Shown: positions 42,470 through 52,057, counted from the first letter of the stretch. The stretch is 64,000 nucleotides of DNA from Marivivens geojensis (GCF_023540835.1 NZ_JALKCU010000005.1:62001-126000), one strand, 5' to 3'. Translations and numbers: made by a program. The notes: a model not told the origin generated them from the sequence alone.

Positions 42470-42500
42470 AGGGCCGCTGCGACCTTGATCGCAACGGCCC
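42470..42500 (-). terminator. Hairpin between convergent pgi and fasciclin gene
   Basis: Imperfect stem GGGCCG..GCGA / TCGC..CGGCCC; on the minus strand it is followed by TTTCATTAT, favouring termination of the fasciclin gene, and it may also slow the pgi message. Confidence 0.65.
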
Positions 42501-42521
42501 CATCGTAGTCCCTGGGAGGGA

Positions 42522-43091
42522 TTACATTGCAGGCAGCATCACCGCGTCGATCACATGGATCACGCCGTTCGACTGCTTCACATCCGCAATCGTTACAGTC
42601 GCAACGTTGCCGTTTTCATCGGTCAGCGACATGACGCCGTCAGCGTAGCTTGCCTTGAGCACGCAACCGCCGAGCGTTGGCACGTCATGCACGCCACCGT
42701 CATCGTCGATCATGCCCATAAGCGCATCAGACATCACTTCTGCACCAACGACGTGGCAGGTCAGGATTTTGACCAGCTGATCTTTGTTTTCAGGCTGCAG
42801 AAGGGTTTCGACTGTACCGTCGGGCAGGGCGGCGAAGGCGTCATTTACGGGTGCAAATACGGTAAACGGTCCGTCACCCGCGAGGGTATCAACGAGGCCT
42901 GCAGCCTGAACCGCAGCAACCAGAGTGGTGTGGTCCGCCGAGTTCACCGCGTTTTCCACGATGTTCATGGTCGGGAACATTTCAGCGCCGCCCACCATAG
43001 GGTTCGCAGCCGAATGGCCGTCAGCAAAGCTAGCAATAGGAGCCGCGAAAAGCGTTGCGGTGAGTGCGGTTACAGAAAGAATGTTTTTCAT
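42522..43091 (-). CDS. Secreted fasciclin (FAS1) domain protein
   Basis: 189 residues from ATG 43091 (GAGGAC upstream). The signal peptide runs to about ASFADG (residues 1-22), then one FAS1 domain with VFAPVNDAFAALPDG (H1 box) and CHVVGAEVMS, ending NGVIHVIDAVMLPA (H2 box). Single FAS1 proteins lie in the periplasm or cell surface and take part in adhesion; bacterial function is unclear. A cysteine in the H1-H2 middle part and one in GGCVLKASYA might pair. Confidence 0.93.
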   Translation of the reverse strand: MKNILSVTALTATLFAAPIASFADGHSAANPMVGGAEMFPTMNIVENAVNSADHTTLVAAVQAAGLVDTLAGDGPFTVFAPVNDAFAALPDGTVETLLQPENKDQLVKILTCHVVGAEVMSDALMGMIDDDGGVHDVPTLGGCVLKASYADGVMSLTDENGNVATVTIADVKQSNGVIHVIDAVMLPAM

Positions 43092-43208
43092 GATGTCCTC
43101 TACATCGGGGTTAAGATGTGAGGGATACGGGGCTGAGGCGGCTTTGGTTCTCGCGTTTTGTTCACAAGTACTAAACATAAACGTGTGCAGTTTGTGTTTG
43201 TCAAAACC

Positions 43209-43235
43209 AAAGGGCGACCTAGCGGTCGCCCTTTT
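43209..43235 (-). terminator. Terminator after the 27-codon gene
   Basis: AAAGGGCGACC-4-base loop-GGTCGCCCTTT, an 11-bp perfect stem 24 bases beyond the microprotein stop; on the minus strand it continues GGTTTTG. It is palindromic enough to work from both sides. Confidence 0.8.
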
Positions 43236-43258
43236 AAATTCTGAATATATGATGTGGG

Positions 43259-43342
43259 TTACATCAACTGCAGCAGCAAGTAGGGCAACCCAAGCATCCC
43301 CGCAGTGGTCAGCACGATTGACAGAAATAGGCCTTTAAACAT
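43259..43342 (-). CDS. 27-residue hydrophobic microprotein
   Basis: Reads MFKGLFLSIVLTTAGMLGLP and then YLLLQLM. The ATG at 43342 follows GGAGGACGACG, an excellent ribosome site, and the gene ends before a strong terminator, so this is a complete small transcription unit. One transmembrane segment with a short positively charged start (K3). Not recognised. Candidates are a membrane-protein regulator or a small respiratory subunit; nothing in the sequence decides. Confidence 0.6.
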   Translation of the reverse strand: MFKGLFLSIVLTTAGMLGLPYLLLQLM

Positions 43343-43414
43343 CGTCGTCCTCCATAGTGTTTGGAGGGAGATAGGGGGTTAAAATCCCTATTCAAGATAC
43401 GAATTTAAAGAGTT

Positions 43415-43491
43415 TTTGGAGCGGGTAGCGGGAATCGAACCCGCACGTTCAGCTTGGGAAGCTGACAGGCTACCACTACATCATACCCGCA
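43415..43491. repeat. Left attachment repeat (attL)
   Basis: 77 bases identical to 51933-52009 as read by eye; sequence diverges on both sides (T versus C before, T versus G after). It covers the whole tRNA-Gly gene plus 3 extra bases and marks the left border of the integrated element. Confidence 0.92.
43417..43490 (-). tRNA. tRNA-Gly(CCC), left copy
   Basis: 74 bases with encoded CCA. Acceptor GCGGGTA/TACCCGC, anticodon stem TCAGC/GCTGA with loop TTCCCAA (anticodon CCC), T-arm TTCGAAT loop. Identical to the right copy. Since the element is inserted at the 3' side of the tRNA, this copy is probably the displaced one and depends on an element-borne promoter. Confidence 0.97.
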
Positions 43492-43506
43492 TCGTAAGTA
43501 TCTGAC

Positions 43507-43535
43507 TATTAACCATTATTGGCTCTGCTTGTCAG
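43507..43535 (-). promoter_or_regulatory. Candidate element-borne promoter for the left tRNA-Gly copy
   Basis: On the minus strand CTGACA (43530-43535), exactly 17 bases, TTAATA (43507-43512), then 16 bases to the tRNA 5' end. This lies within the island sequence. Confidence 0.45.
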
Positions 43536-43854
43536 GAGATTTAGTTGGTTATTTCGCTGAGTGTCAAGTTTTGTCTGTGGTATTTGTGTCGTAAAATTCG
43601 CCAGAATTTGTAGAACAAAACAGGAATTGTGTGCATCGTGTGTGCCAGGTTTATCTTTGGAACCCTTATTTATCTGACACCTGCGATTTTGGTTAAATCT
43701 ACAATGATTGGCTCAAATAATACCTGCTCGTGAGTGGTAATTGTTTGGGTAGCACTCACCATGTTTGTTACATGTAGGCCTCTTCTTGTATTTCAAGGCG
43801 ATCAAGGTGACCATTCAAGGGGCAAATAGTCCGAGCCGATGGAGCCTTGTCATT
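43536..43854. other. AT-rich non-coding stretch at the left island end
   Basis: About 320 bases without a supported gene. No clear repeat or RNA gene is seen; an ORF could be extended to 43765 for the next gene, but its first 30 residues are not convincing and lack a ribosome site. It may hold excision or regulatory sites of the island. Confidence 0.4.
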
Positions 43855-44388
43855 ATGAACATGAATTTAGCACTAGATCGCCTAGACGAATACTTATCGT
43901 CTGACGACAGCCCTGAAGATTGCTTCATGTTATCTGATCTCGATGGCTTCCTTCATGGTATCGCCTGTAGTCCTGTATTCATTCCCGCAGATGAGTGGAT
44001 GTCTGTAGTCTTAGGAGCTGACCCAACAACTGTTCCTCATTGGGCCGTTGAACTGATTGGGACACTATACATGGATTTAGCATCAGGCTTGGCATTAGAC
44101 GAACCAGTATGCGAACCCATGTTCTGGCAAGCCCCAGAAGGTCATGTGATTGCAATGGATTGGTGTGAAGGGTTCATGCAAGCAGTGTCTTTAAGACATG
44201 AAGCGTGGCTTAGGCTGACCGAAAGCGGAACACACGGTCACCTTATCATGCCAATCCTTGTTCATATCTTGGATGAGAAAGGCGCTTCTCCGCTAGAAAT
44301 CCCTCAAGACGCACTAGATCAAGTTCTCGACGATGCTGCTGAAGCTATCCCGACAACAGTTATCAATATCTTCCGCTATTGGAGATAG
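43855..44388 (+). CDS. UPF0149 (YecA/YgfB) family protein
   Basis: 177 residues from ATG 43855, chosen at NMNLALDRLDEYLSSDDSPE because the upstream 30 codons look non-coding. MLSDLDGFLHGIACSP is the family signature and WCEGFMQAV the following helix. The family is all-helical and its function is poorly known; YgfB and YecA members have been linked to regulation and to SecA-like metal binding. The C-terminal SEC-C zinc motif of YecA is absent. It precedes the ubiquitin-barrel gene by about 100 bases in the same direction. Confidence 0.75.
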   Translation: MNMNLALDRLDEYLSSDDSPEDCFMLSDLDGFLHGIACSPVFIPADEWMSVVLGADPTTVPHWAVELIGTLYMDLASGLALDEPVCEPMFWQAPEGHVIAMDWCEGFMQAVSLRHEAWLRLTESGTHGHLIMPILVHILDEKGASPLEIPQDALDQVLDDAAEAIPTTVINIFRYWR

Positions 44389-44447
44389 ATATTTTGCGAT
44401 TACTACTCTTAATGCATGATATTCCCAACGGGGTGCCTATCGAGTAG

Positions 44448-45806
<1,359 letters not shown>

Positions 45807-45971
45807 GGAATAGTGCAGGTTAACGAGCATAGGGGGCGGCCTTCGCATCGTTTCTTTGTGGTTGCCATTCAGCCAGCAGTAGTGCAGGCTATTGGTTCAA
45901 TTGGATTATGGTCGAGTTTGCTACGGTAATTTCGTTGATATGCCAAAATATTGTGCGAAAAGGACTGTTGA

Positions 45972-47858
45972 TTGCATTATTTAAGGACACTCTTCAATAT
46001 ATACAAAAATTACTTTTACCAAAATCAGCAGTATGAATTATCTAGTAATTTAGGGGATAATTCACAATTAAAATCAAAATCTTATCGTGATGCCGAGTAT
46101 AAATTACGATCAAAGATCAAAGTAAGAAATTTTATTGTAGCAATGATTGCACTGCTTTTTGTGCAAGCTGAAAATGCAATCGCACAGGGGCAAACCGTTA
46201 TAATAAACGGCGTTTCGTATGAAATAGGCTTTCTGACGGGTTCATATAATGACAATTTAAGCATTTTGACTAATGTAGAAAATGCACCTTGGGTAAACCT
46301 CAGAAATACAGCATGGAGCTTTGTAAATGCCTACAAAGATCAAGTCGGAACCAGTGAGTTCAGTAGTCTTACCAGCGGAACCGATGAGATAGTTTTTATT
46401 TACAGTCCGACTAAAGAATTTCGTTACACTGAAACTAACTACATCCTCTCTCGGTCTCCATTGGATCTATCCACTTCATTCGATTATCGAGTATTTGCGT
46501 ATGTTATCCCATCAACCACCTCTACTCCGATCACTGTAGCTGATGCTCCAATGTCTTTGGTTGCCACAGCAGGTGATGGTCAGGTCTCAGTGGCCTTTAC
46601 GGCTCCGTCTGACAACGGTGGGTCTGCAATTACAGACTACGACTACCAGCTTGATGGTGGGTCGTGGGTGAGTGCTTCCACCACAAGCAGCCCTATTGTG
46701 ATTACAGGTCTGACCAATGGCACCAGCTACTCCATTAAGCTCCGTGCAGTGAATGCTGCTGGGGATGGAACAGCCAGCATTGCAGTTCAAGTGACAACGC
46801 TTTCACCTCAATCTGCATTTGATGCAGTCAAAGATGAAGTAGTGTCGCAGGTTCAAGCCGTAGCGCTTCAAAACTTGCGCAATAGTGTTCAGGAAACGAC
46901 TAATTTCATGTTCTCTGCTCGTGATAGGTTTATCGCTTCGAGGCGCATGGACGAAACATCCGTGCTCTCAAGTCGGAATAATGTCCCGTTCGATATTGAA
47001 GGGTCTACTTCGGTATCTACGAGTTCAGCGAACATTGATGGAAGCTTCTTTGGACAGTTTGGTGACTTTGACGGAACCTACAGACGCATCACATCTGGAG
47101 ATTTCAATCTACAAAGGGATGAAGGTGGGAATAGCACTGCTGCTTTGTCGGGCCGTATCGCTTGGGAATACCTAACATCAGACACTGCAATGTTGGGATG
47201 GTTCGTTGGTGCCGAATATGTTCAGTCTGACTTGAACGGTACATTCTCGGGTGACCAAACATCCTTTGGAGCTTCAATCGGCGGGTACTTTGTCTCAGAA
47301 CTTCAAGATCAGCTATACCTAGATGGTCACCTGACACTGAAGCAGAACGAGCATGACTTAATGCTATCAAATGGCATGTTGGACCTTGAAAGCATTTATC
47401 ACAGCACCACGGTTCTGGGTGGACTGACGCTTACAGGCGTATCAATGATTGATGAAAGTTCAGAACTTTGGCCAACACTTTCCATCAATGCTGCTCGGTC
47501 TGATATGGGAACGATTGGCTTTACGGGTAAGGCCTATGGCCTCACGGATAGCACACTCTCAATGGATGGCGGTGCCGTATCATATGCAGATGTGTCCGTG
47601 GCACCTAAATACCGTGTAGCCATGGACCGCCATACACTGGCAAATAGTCTTCTGGTTGCTACGGTGACACCTAAAGCCATGTGTGAGTACACGGAGCTTG
47701 GCGGCATAGCATCTCGCAATTGTGGTACTGGCCTTGGTCTAGGCATCCTAGGCACAACAGACGATGGCAATGGTAGCCTTGAGCTAGAACTGGGGCTGGA
47801 CAATATCGGTGGCGTTACTCGCCATTCTATGGCTCTGAGAGCTGATCTACGGTTCTGA
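45972..47858 (+). CDS. Fibronectin type III domain fused to a homologous outer-membrane beta-barrel
   Basis: Up to 628 residues from a TTG at 45972; the true start is uncertain, because no ATG before the hydrophobic core (about residues 53-65) gives a positive leader. Predicted signal cleavage after VQAENAIA. Then an unrecognised domain (about 72-190), an FN3 domain (about 192-276, with GGSAITDYDYQLDGG and ITGLTNGTSYSI), a helical linker and a C-terminal barrel ending ALRADLRF. The barrel is homologous to the ubiquitin protein: shared DGTYRR/DGTYRK, GDFN/GEFD, GRIAWE/GRMAWE, YFxGAE, a CX12C pair followed by CGxGLxLGIxGT, and GGVxR near the end. Probably envelope-displayed. Confidence 0.82.
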   Translation: MHYLRTLFNIYKNYFYQNQQYELSSNLGDNSQLKSKSYRDAEYKLRSKIKVRNFIVAMIALLFVQAENAIAQGQTVIINGVSYEIGFLTGSYNDNLSILTNVENAPWVNLRNTAWSFVNAYKDQVGTSEFSSLTSGTDEIVFIYSPTKEFRYTETNYILSRSPLDLSTSFDYRVFAYVIPSTTSTPITVADAPMSLVATAGDGQVSVAFTAPSDNGGSAITDYDYQLDGGSWVSASTTSSPIVITGLTNGTSYSIKLRAVNAAGDGTASIAVQVTTLSPQSAFDAVKDEVVSQVQAVALQNLRNSVQETTNFMFSARDRFIASRRMDETSVLSSRNNVPFDIEGSTSVSTSSANIDGSFFGQFGDFDGTYRRITSGDFNLQRDEGGNSTAALSGRIAWEYLTSDTAMLGWFVGAEYVQSDLNGTFSGDQTSFGASIGGYFVSELQDQLYLDGHLTLKQNEHDLMLSNGMLDLESIYHSTTVLGGLTLTGVSMIDESSELWPTLSINAARSDMGTIGFTGKAYGLTDSTLSMDGGAVSYADVSVAPKYRVAMDRHTLANSLLVATVTPKAMCEYTELGGIASRNCGTGLGLGILGTTDDGNGSLELELGLDNIGGVTRHSMALRADLRF

Positions 47859-47885
47859 TTAGCGTCTTGTGCGGGTTTAAACCTA

Positions 47886-47915
47886 GGGGCGGCCTTCGGG
47901 TCGCCTCGTTTTGTT
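47886..47915 (+). terminator. Terminator after FN3-barrel gene
   Basis: GGCGGCC-TTCG-GGTCGCC followed by TCGTTTTGTTT, 30 bases past the stop. A related GGGGCGGCCTTCG sequence follows the ubiquitin-barrel gene at about 45833-45846, with a degenerate second arm. Confidence 0.75.
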
Positions 47916-48033
47916 TGGAAACTGCCCAACCATTATTGATATATGCTAGTTTCTATTTCTTTGAGTAATGGAAGGTGGGGGTAAAGGAGTATAGTGATAG
48001 GTTACTCTTACTCACTACTAATCCTGATTATAC

Positions 48034-49578
48034 TTACTGGTCTGGTTGCTCTGTAGTTGGTTGTCTCTCTAACCAGCTATGATGCTTCCTCAACCTAGTA
48101 AGATACTGTTCTGTAGGGGGTATCCTGTCAGGTATGGTTATGGCCCCTTTTAACAACAACTTTGTCTTGGTCTTGATGGGACGGATAGCTGCCTTGATAG
48201 TCCTCTCTCTAGCCTTCTTATCTTGTTCTATCCCTTTCCCTGCTATCTGAACCGATGCGTCATGTAGGACACGACGCAACTCCTGCTCCTTGTCGTACTG
48301 GATAATGAAGCTGTCATGGATGCAGAGGATTGGGGTGTTCTGTTGGGTAAAGTAATCAATAACCATGTTGGCAATCATGCTGTCCATGTTCATCAACTCT
48401 AAGGCTTTACCTGTATTCAGTGACGTCTTGAGTTCTGGATATTGATCAGTGAAGGCATCCAATAAGAGTTGTAGTTGATCATTCTTAATGCTTCTGAGGG
48501 GGTCACCCTTCTTCTTGTCGTTCCTGAAGGCTGAGAAGGCCTTGTCAGCACTTGTAGCATTGATTGCCATCAAAATAAGGCTTTTGATTGCACTTCTCTG
48601 CTCTTCAAGTGTGGGTAGAACATCTGACAGTATAAGCTCTCCGAGATCGTAGGGGTCGTAGACAGGGTCGTTGAGCAATAGGTTTGGGTGCAGTGCTTTG
48701 TAGTCTACTTCGACGGTTGGCTGGTCGTTGATGTAGATGCTTTGCCGCAGGTCTCTGGGTATCTGTAGCCACCATCCTCCATAGAACCTGCCTCCCTTAG
48801 TCCAATTGTCTTCTTCGGTCCCGTTAAAGACCCTGTGAACATGCTTGTTATCGGGACCAATGGAGACCATGACCTCCTTGCCCTTACGCTCACCCCTATC
48901 AATGGGGATACGAACAAATGGTTCAGTAAGACTTGGGATGTCGATGAAAGACCGTCGCAGTAGGTCGTTATATGCCCTCAATTGCTCCCTAACACGGTTG
49001 GTGTAGTCCGTATCAGTGTAGTCGAGCAGTTGGCTCTTCTTCCCCTCTTCGTCTTCATACTTCTCCCGCAGTAAGATCAACTCCTTCGAAACATGAAAGT
49101 CGATGTCATGCAGATCAACGAGTAGTTGGTTGAACTCTGCACGAAGTTTGGAGCTATGCCTGATACGTGTCGTGTAGCTCGGATTACGACCACTCCGGTC
49201 CCTATAGAATGGGATGGTTTCTAGATAGCCAGCTTCGAGCAGTCTGGACTGCACATCCAATATCACTGGCGATATGTGCAGCAGATTGTATCTGTTGTTC
49301 TTCACCTTAAAGGATGCAGTATCACGACTGATCCCGATGGATAATTGAGGATCGTTGAGCCAGTTTACGTATAGGTCCAGCAACAGAATACGAAGCATAT
49401 CCTTTGCTGTTCTCTTGGGCTTTCTGTTCCCTGATTTATCAAGTTTATCGATACCAGTTTCGACATACAGTCTCTCGGATAGAGCCTTTATCTCTGGATG
49501 GTCTGACCACTTGTGAACGTCCAGCGGAAGGGAGTGCCAACGATCCATCTTGTCCAGATTGTCGTGTTCATTTTGCAT
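48034..49578 (-). CDS. Putative polymerase-palm protein, possible replication protein of the island
   Basis: 514 residues, cytosolic. VEVDYKALHPNLLL looks like palm motif A, RSAIKSLILMAINATSADKAF like motif B (R-x3-K and a later N), and TPILCIHDSFIIQYD like motif C with HDS. This is the arrangement of family A DNA polymerases and single-subunit RNA polymerases, but the protein is short and divergent. The N-terminus has charged helical and winged-helix-like parts. With the adjacent iteron block it may replicate the element. No strong Shine-Dalgarno precedes the ATG at 49578. Confidence 0.45.
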   Translation of the reverse strand: MQNEHDNLDKMDRWHSLPLDVHKWSDHPEIKALSERLYVETGIDKLDKSGNRKPKRTAKDMLRILLLDLYVNWLNDPQLSIGISRDTASFKVKNNRYNLLHISPVILDVQSRLLEAGYLETIPFYRDRSGRNPSYTTRIRHSSKLRAEFNQLLVDLHDIDFHVSKELILLREKYEDEEGKKSQLLDYTDTDYTNRVREQLRAYNDLLRRSFIDIPSLTEPFVRIPIDRGERKGKEVMVSIGPDNKHVHRVFNGTEEDNWTKGGRFYGGWWLQIPRDLRQSIYINDQPTVEVDYKALHPNLLLNDPVYDPYDLGELILSDVLPTLEEQRSAIKSLILMAINATSADKAFSAFRNDKKKGDPLRSIKNDQLQLLLDAFTDQYPELKTSLNTGKALELMNMDSMIANMVIDYFTQQNTPILCIHDSFIIQYDKEQELRRVLHDASVQIAGKGIEQDKKARERTIKAAIRPIKTKTKLLLKGAITIPDRIPPTEQYLTRLRKHHSWLERQPTTEQPDQ

Positions 49579-49786
49579 ATTAATGCCCAGCGCAATAATT
49601 GATCAAATGGTCAAATATATCGAAGTCTCATCAATAGACTGGGATGGATTAAGGTAAAGTGTCAAATGCTGTTTGGGCTCATCAGGACAGCAAAACACTT
49701 TGGGGATTTGGGCGGCGCTGGTTCGGATCGTGAGCCGAAAAACTTTCAATTTTCTGCCAATTTACCTTCGGGGGGGGCATCAGTAA

Positions 49787-49925
49787 CAACTTCCCAAACC
49801 TGACACAGACGCTTTGAGGGTTCGGCTGGTGGTGCTTTCTCAACTTTCCAAACTTGAGAGAGAGATGCTTTGAGGGTTCCGTGAGTGTCAACTTCCCAAA
49901 CCTGATGCAGACGCTTTGAGGGGTG
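49787..49925. repeat. Three imperfect iteron-like direct repeats
   Basis: Three copies of a unit beginning CAACTTCCCAAACCTGA and ending GACGCTTTGAGGG, at about 49787, 49841 and 49889, each 37-39 bases; spacing 54 and 48 bases. The middle copy differs most. A partial relative, CACTTTGGGGA, sits near 49697. Such iterons beside a replication gene suggest an origin or a partition or control site. Short ORFs across the block are produced by the repeat itself. Confidence 0.7.
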
Positions 49926-50022
49926 TCCTACTTGTATACGCATGAAGGACACGACAATAGGACAGATACAGTGTCCGATTAGGGTATCGAATCGTTTTAT
50001 AAGACAGTATGATACGAGTGTC
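49923..50022. promoter_or_regulatory. Inverted-repeat array upstream of the serine recombinase (candidate res site)
   Basis: GTGTCC-N18-GGACAC (49923-49952), GGACA-7-TGTCC (49960-49976) and GACA-12-TGTC (50003-50022) share the GGACA/TGTCC half-sites. A TATAAG -10-like box lies at about 49998-50003. It fits binding sites for the neighbouring resolvase and its autoregulation; this is inference. Confidence 0.45.
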
Positions 50023-50048
50023 TAAGACCCATATAGGACAGTTTCATC

Positions 50049-50585
50049 ATGGCACAGTACGGCTACGCACGTGTGAGTTCGCAACTCCAAGACCTGACAA
50101 TCCAAAGAGAGGCCCTCATGGCTGCTGGTTGTGATGTGGTCAGGGAAGAAAAGGTATCTGGAACAAGTCGAGATGGTCGCACGGAACTCGACACTCTGTT
50201 GCAGTTTATTCGTGAAGGTGACGTTCTGGTCGTTACCCGCCTCGATAGGCTTGCCCGTAGCATCTTGGACTTGTCGTCTATCGTTAAAGAACTTGAGGAA
50301 AAGGGTGCTTCACTGAAGGCCACGGAACAACCCGTAGACACTTCCAGTGCAGCAGGGAAAGCCTTCCTTCAGATGCTGGGGGTATTTGCTGAGTTCGAGA
50401 CGAACCTACGTAAAGAACGACAGATGGAAGGCATCCTTAAGGCCAAGCAGCTTGGTGTCTACAAGGGTCGTCCTCAGAGTATTGATGCAGAACGTGTGAA
50501 GGCGATGAAGGCTGAAGGCATGTCCCCGACAGCGATTGCCCGTGAACTTAATATTGCACGGTCGTCAGTCTACAGGATGCTTTAA
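50049..50585 (+). CDS. Serine recombinase (resolvase/invertase family)
   Basis: 178 residues, the size of Tn3-type resolvases and DNA invertases. YARVSS carries R8 and the nucleophile S10; RLDRLARS gives conserved arginines and FAEFETNLRKER the long E helix. The C-terminus GMSPTAIARELNIARSSVYRML is a helix-turn-helix. It could resolve element dimers or invert a segment; no invertible gene pair was found, so resolution is more likely. Confidence 0.93.
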   Translation: MAQYGYARVSSQLQDLTIQREALMAAGCDVVREEKVSGTSRDGRTELDTLLQFIREGDVLVVTRLDRLARSILDLSSIVKELEEKGASLKATEQPVDTSSAAGKAFLQMLGVFAEFETNLRKERQMEGILKAKQLGVYKGRPQSIDAERVKAMKAEGMSPTAIARELNIARSSVYRML

Positions 50586-50786
50586 CCTCAGGGCCACAGA
50601 GAGGCTCATAGAGGGCCATGAAGTTTTGTAGTGCACTAACTCAGTTCGGTTCGAGATACACCTTCAGAGGGCCTCAGGATGCCTTGGGACCCTCCAGAAA
50701 ATAGCAGGATGAATCCGTCTGCGCTGGTTTCCCCCTGTACATCCGAGACAAGAAAATAGTTCGGCCTGTTGGTTGGGTATATTACC

Positions 50787-51878
50787 TTAAGACAACGACA
50801 CTTTTGATAGCCATTTACGCAACTGTTCAACGTCGTAGCCTCGCCCGTACTTTGATCCCATTGTGTTGATTGAAGACCACCCCCCAATCTGATCAATCAT
50901 TTCGAGTGGGGCTTCTACTGCTCGAAGTCGGTCTCTCATGGTGTGACGAAGGCAATGAGCAGTAAGGCCATTGAATCTGCTCTTGATCCACTTATTGAGG
51001 GCATTGCTGGCGTGGGTCGATACAAACCCATCAGGCTTGAAATACTGAGGGAAAACATATCGCCCATCAGAGCCTCGTAGAGCCTCTCTCATGGCCCTTT
51101 CAGCATAGCCCACCAACGGAAGGCTCCGTTCACTACCTGTCGTTTTCAGCCGTCTGTGTGGATGTGGTCGGATATGGATAATGTTCTTTTCCAGATCGAT
51201 ATCTTCGACCCTAAGGCCAACCACCTCTCCAATACGACACCCAGTTTCGCCTAGGATTGGGAAGAGGACACGGACATGGCTGTTAGAGCATAGTGCTTCA
51301 ACATATCCCTCACTGAGTTGATCAATCGAGAAAGTCCCTCTCTTCTTCCGATCCTTCCCTTCACCTCTAATGATAATACGTGAAAATGGGTTACGCTTTT
51401 CGATGTCCAGTTCCGAATAAGCATAATTCAAGATTGCAGAGATGCTGTTGATCCTTCTTCGGATAGTGGCGGTCGCCGATCCTTTCCGCTCCAATGCTTT
51501 CACAAATGCACGTGCGTCATCTCGAGTGTAGTCTTCGACTGCGAGATCACCTGCAATTGAGATTAATAGTTCTACTGCGAGCCTAGGCGACAGGCTGTCT
51601 ATATCTCTTAGTTCGACATATTCTTCCGCAACCTTAGTCAAACTTAGAACACTGGGCTTCATGCTTTCAGCAATCAGTTTGATGTCAATGATGGACCCAG
51701 TTGCAAAGCTACGGTTTAAAGCCTGAGTTATTCGGGCAGCTATAAGGGTAGCTTGGGATACATCTGATCCAAGGTTCAGCCGAATGAATTTGCCGTAGTG
51801 ATTTATTGAACTTCTCGGCACCCTTCGATTGTATAAATATTGCCCTTTACGCATAAACGTGTGCTGAATGTTCGTCAT
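50787..51878 (-). CDS. int: Tyrosine recombinase (integrase) of the island
   Basis: 363 residues from ATG 51878 (AAAGG upstream). Catalytic arginine in GETGCRIGEVVGL, HCLRHTMRDRLR holding the H-x-x-R pair, GGWSSINTMGSKYGRGYD with the late histidine-equivalent W and the nucleophile tyrosine. N-terminal SAM-like binding domain before residue 160. It lies 55 bases from the right tRNA-Gly repeat and is transcribed away from it, as in tRNA-targeting islands; it most likely made the 77-bp attachment duplication. Confidence 0.93.
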   Translation of the reverse strand: MTNIQHTFMRKGQYLYNRRVPRSSINHYGKFIRLNLGSDVSQATLIAARITQALNRSFATGSIIDIKLIAESMKPSVLSLTKVAEEYVELRDIDSLSPRLAVELLISIAGDLAVEDYTRDDARAFVKALERKGSATATIRRRINSISAILNYAYSELDIEKRNPFSRIIIRGEGKDRKKRGTFSIDQLSEGYVEALCSNSHVRVLFPILGETGCRIGEVVGLRVEDIDLEKNIIHIRPHPHRRLKTTGSERSLPLVGYAERAMREALRGSDGRYVFPQYFKPDGFVSTHASNALNKWIKSRFNGLTAHCLRHTMRDRLRAVEAPLEMIDQIGGWSSINTMGSKYGRGYDVEQLRKWLSKVSLS

Positions 51879-51932
51879 AGTAACACCTTTCCAGTGCATT
51901 ATATGCAGGAAAATCAGTTACTTATGGGAATC

Positions 51933-52009
51933 TTTGGAGCGGGTAGCGGGAATCGAACCCGCACGTTCAGCTTGGGAAGCTGACAGGCTACCACTACATC
52001 ATACCCGCA
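51933..52009. repeat. Right attachment repeat (attR)
   Basis: 77 bases identical to 43415-43491; includes the whole right tRNA-Gly and marks the right border of the island. Confidence 0.92.
51935..52008 (-). tRNA. tRNA-Gly(CCC), right copy
   Basis: 74 bases, identical to the left copy, anticodon CCC. A candidate promoter TTGACG-17-TACTTC (52022-52050, minus) lies 13 bases upstream in the core-side sequence, so this is probably the original transcription unit. Confidence 0.97.
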
Positions 52010-52057
52010 GCCCTGCGCGACGAAGTAGTCGCGAGGTCAACCAGCGTCAAGGGGCAT

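Noticed and set aside
43765-43854. Upstream extension of the UPF0149-like gene
   Set aside because: The extra 30 residues do not look like the family and no ribosome site precedes them; the ATG at 43855 fits the family start.
49787-49925. CRISPR array
   Set aside because: Only three degenerate copies with unequal spacing and no cas genes.
49682-49952. Short minus-strand ORFs reading PQSVCVRFGK-type repeats
   Set aside because: They run through the iteron-like block; the apparent protein repeat is a by-product of DNA repeats, and two frames are open equally.
50049-50585. Invertible promoter or phase-variation switch for the barrel genes
   Set aside because: No pair of matching inverted repeats flanking the barrel genes was found by eye; resolvase function is simpler.
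50586-50786. Small ORF (to 50896) between serine recombinase and integrase
   Set aside because: Mostly overlaps the integrase end out of frame; low-complexity and no ribosome site.
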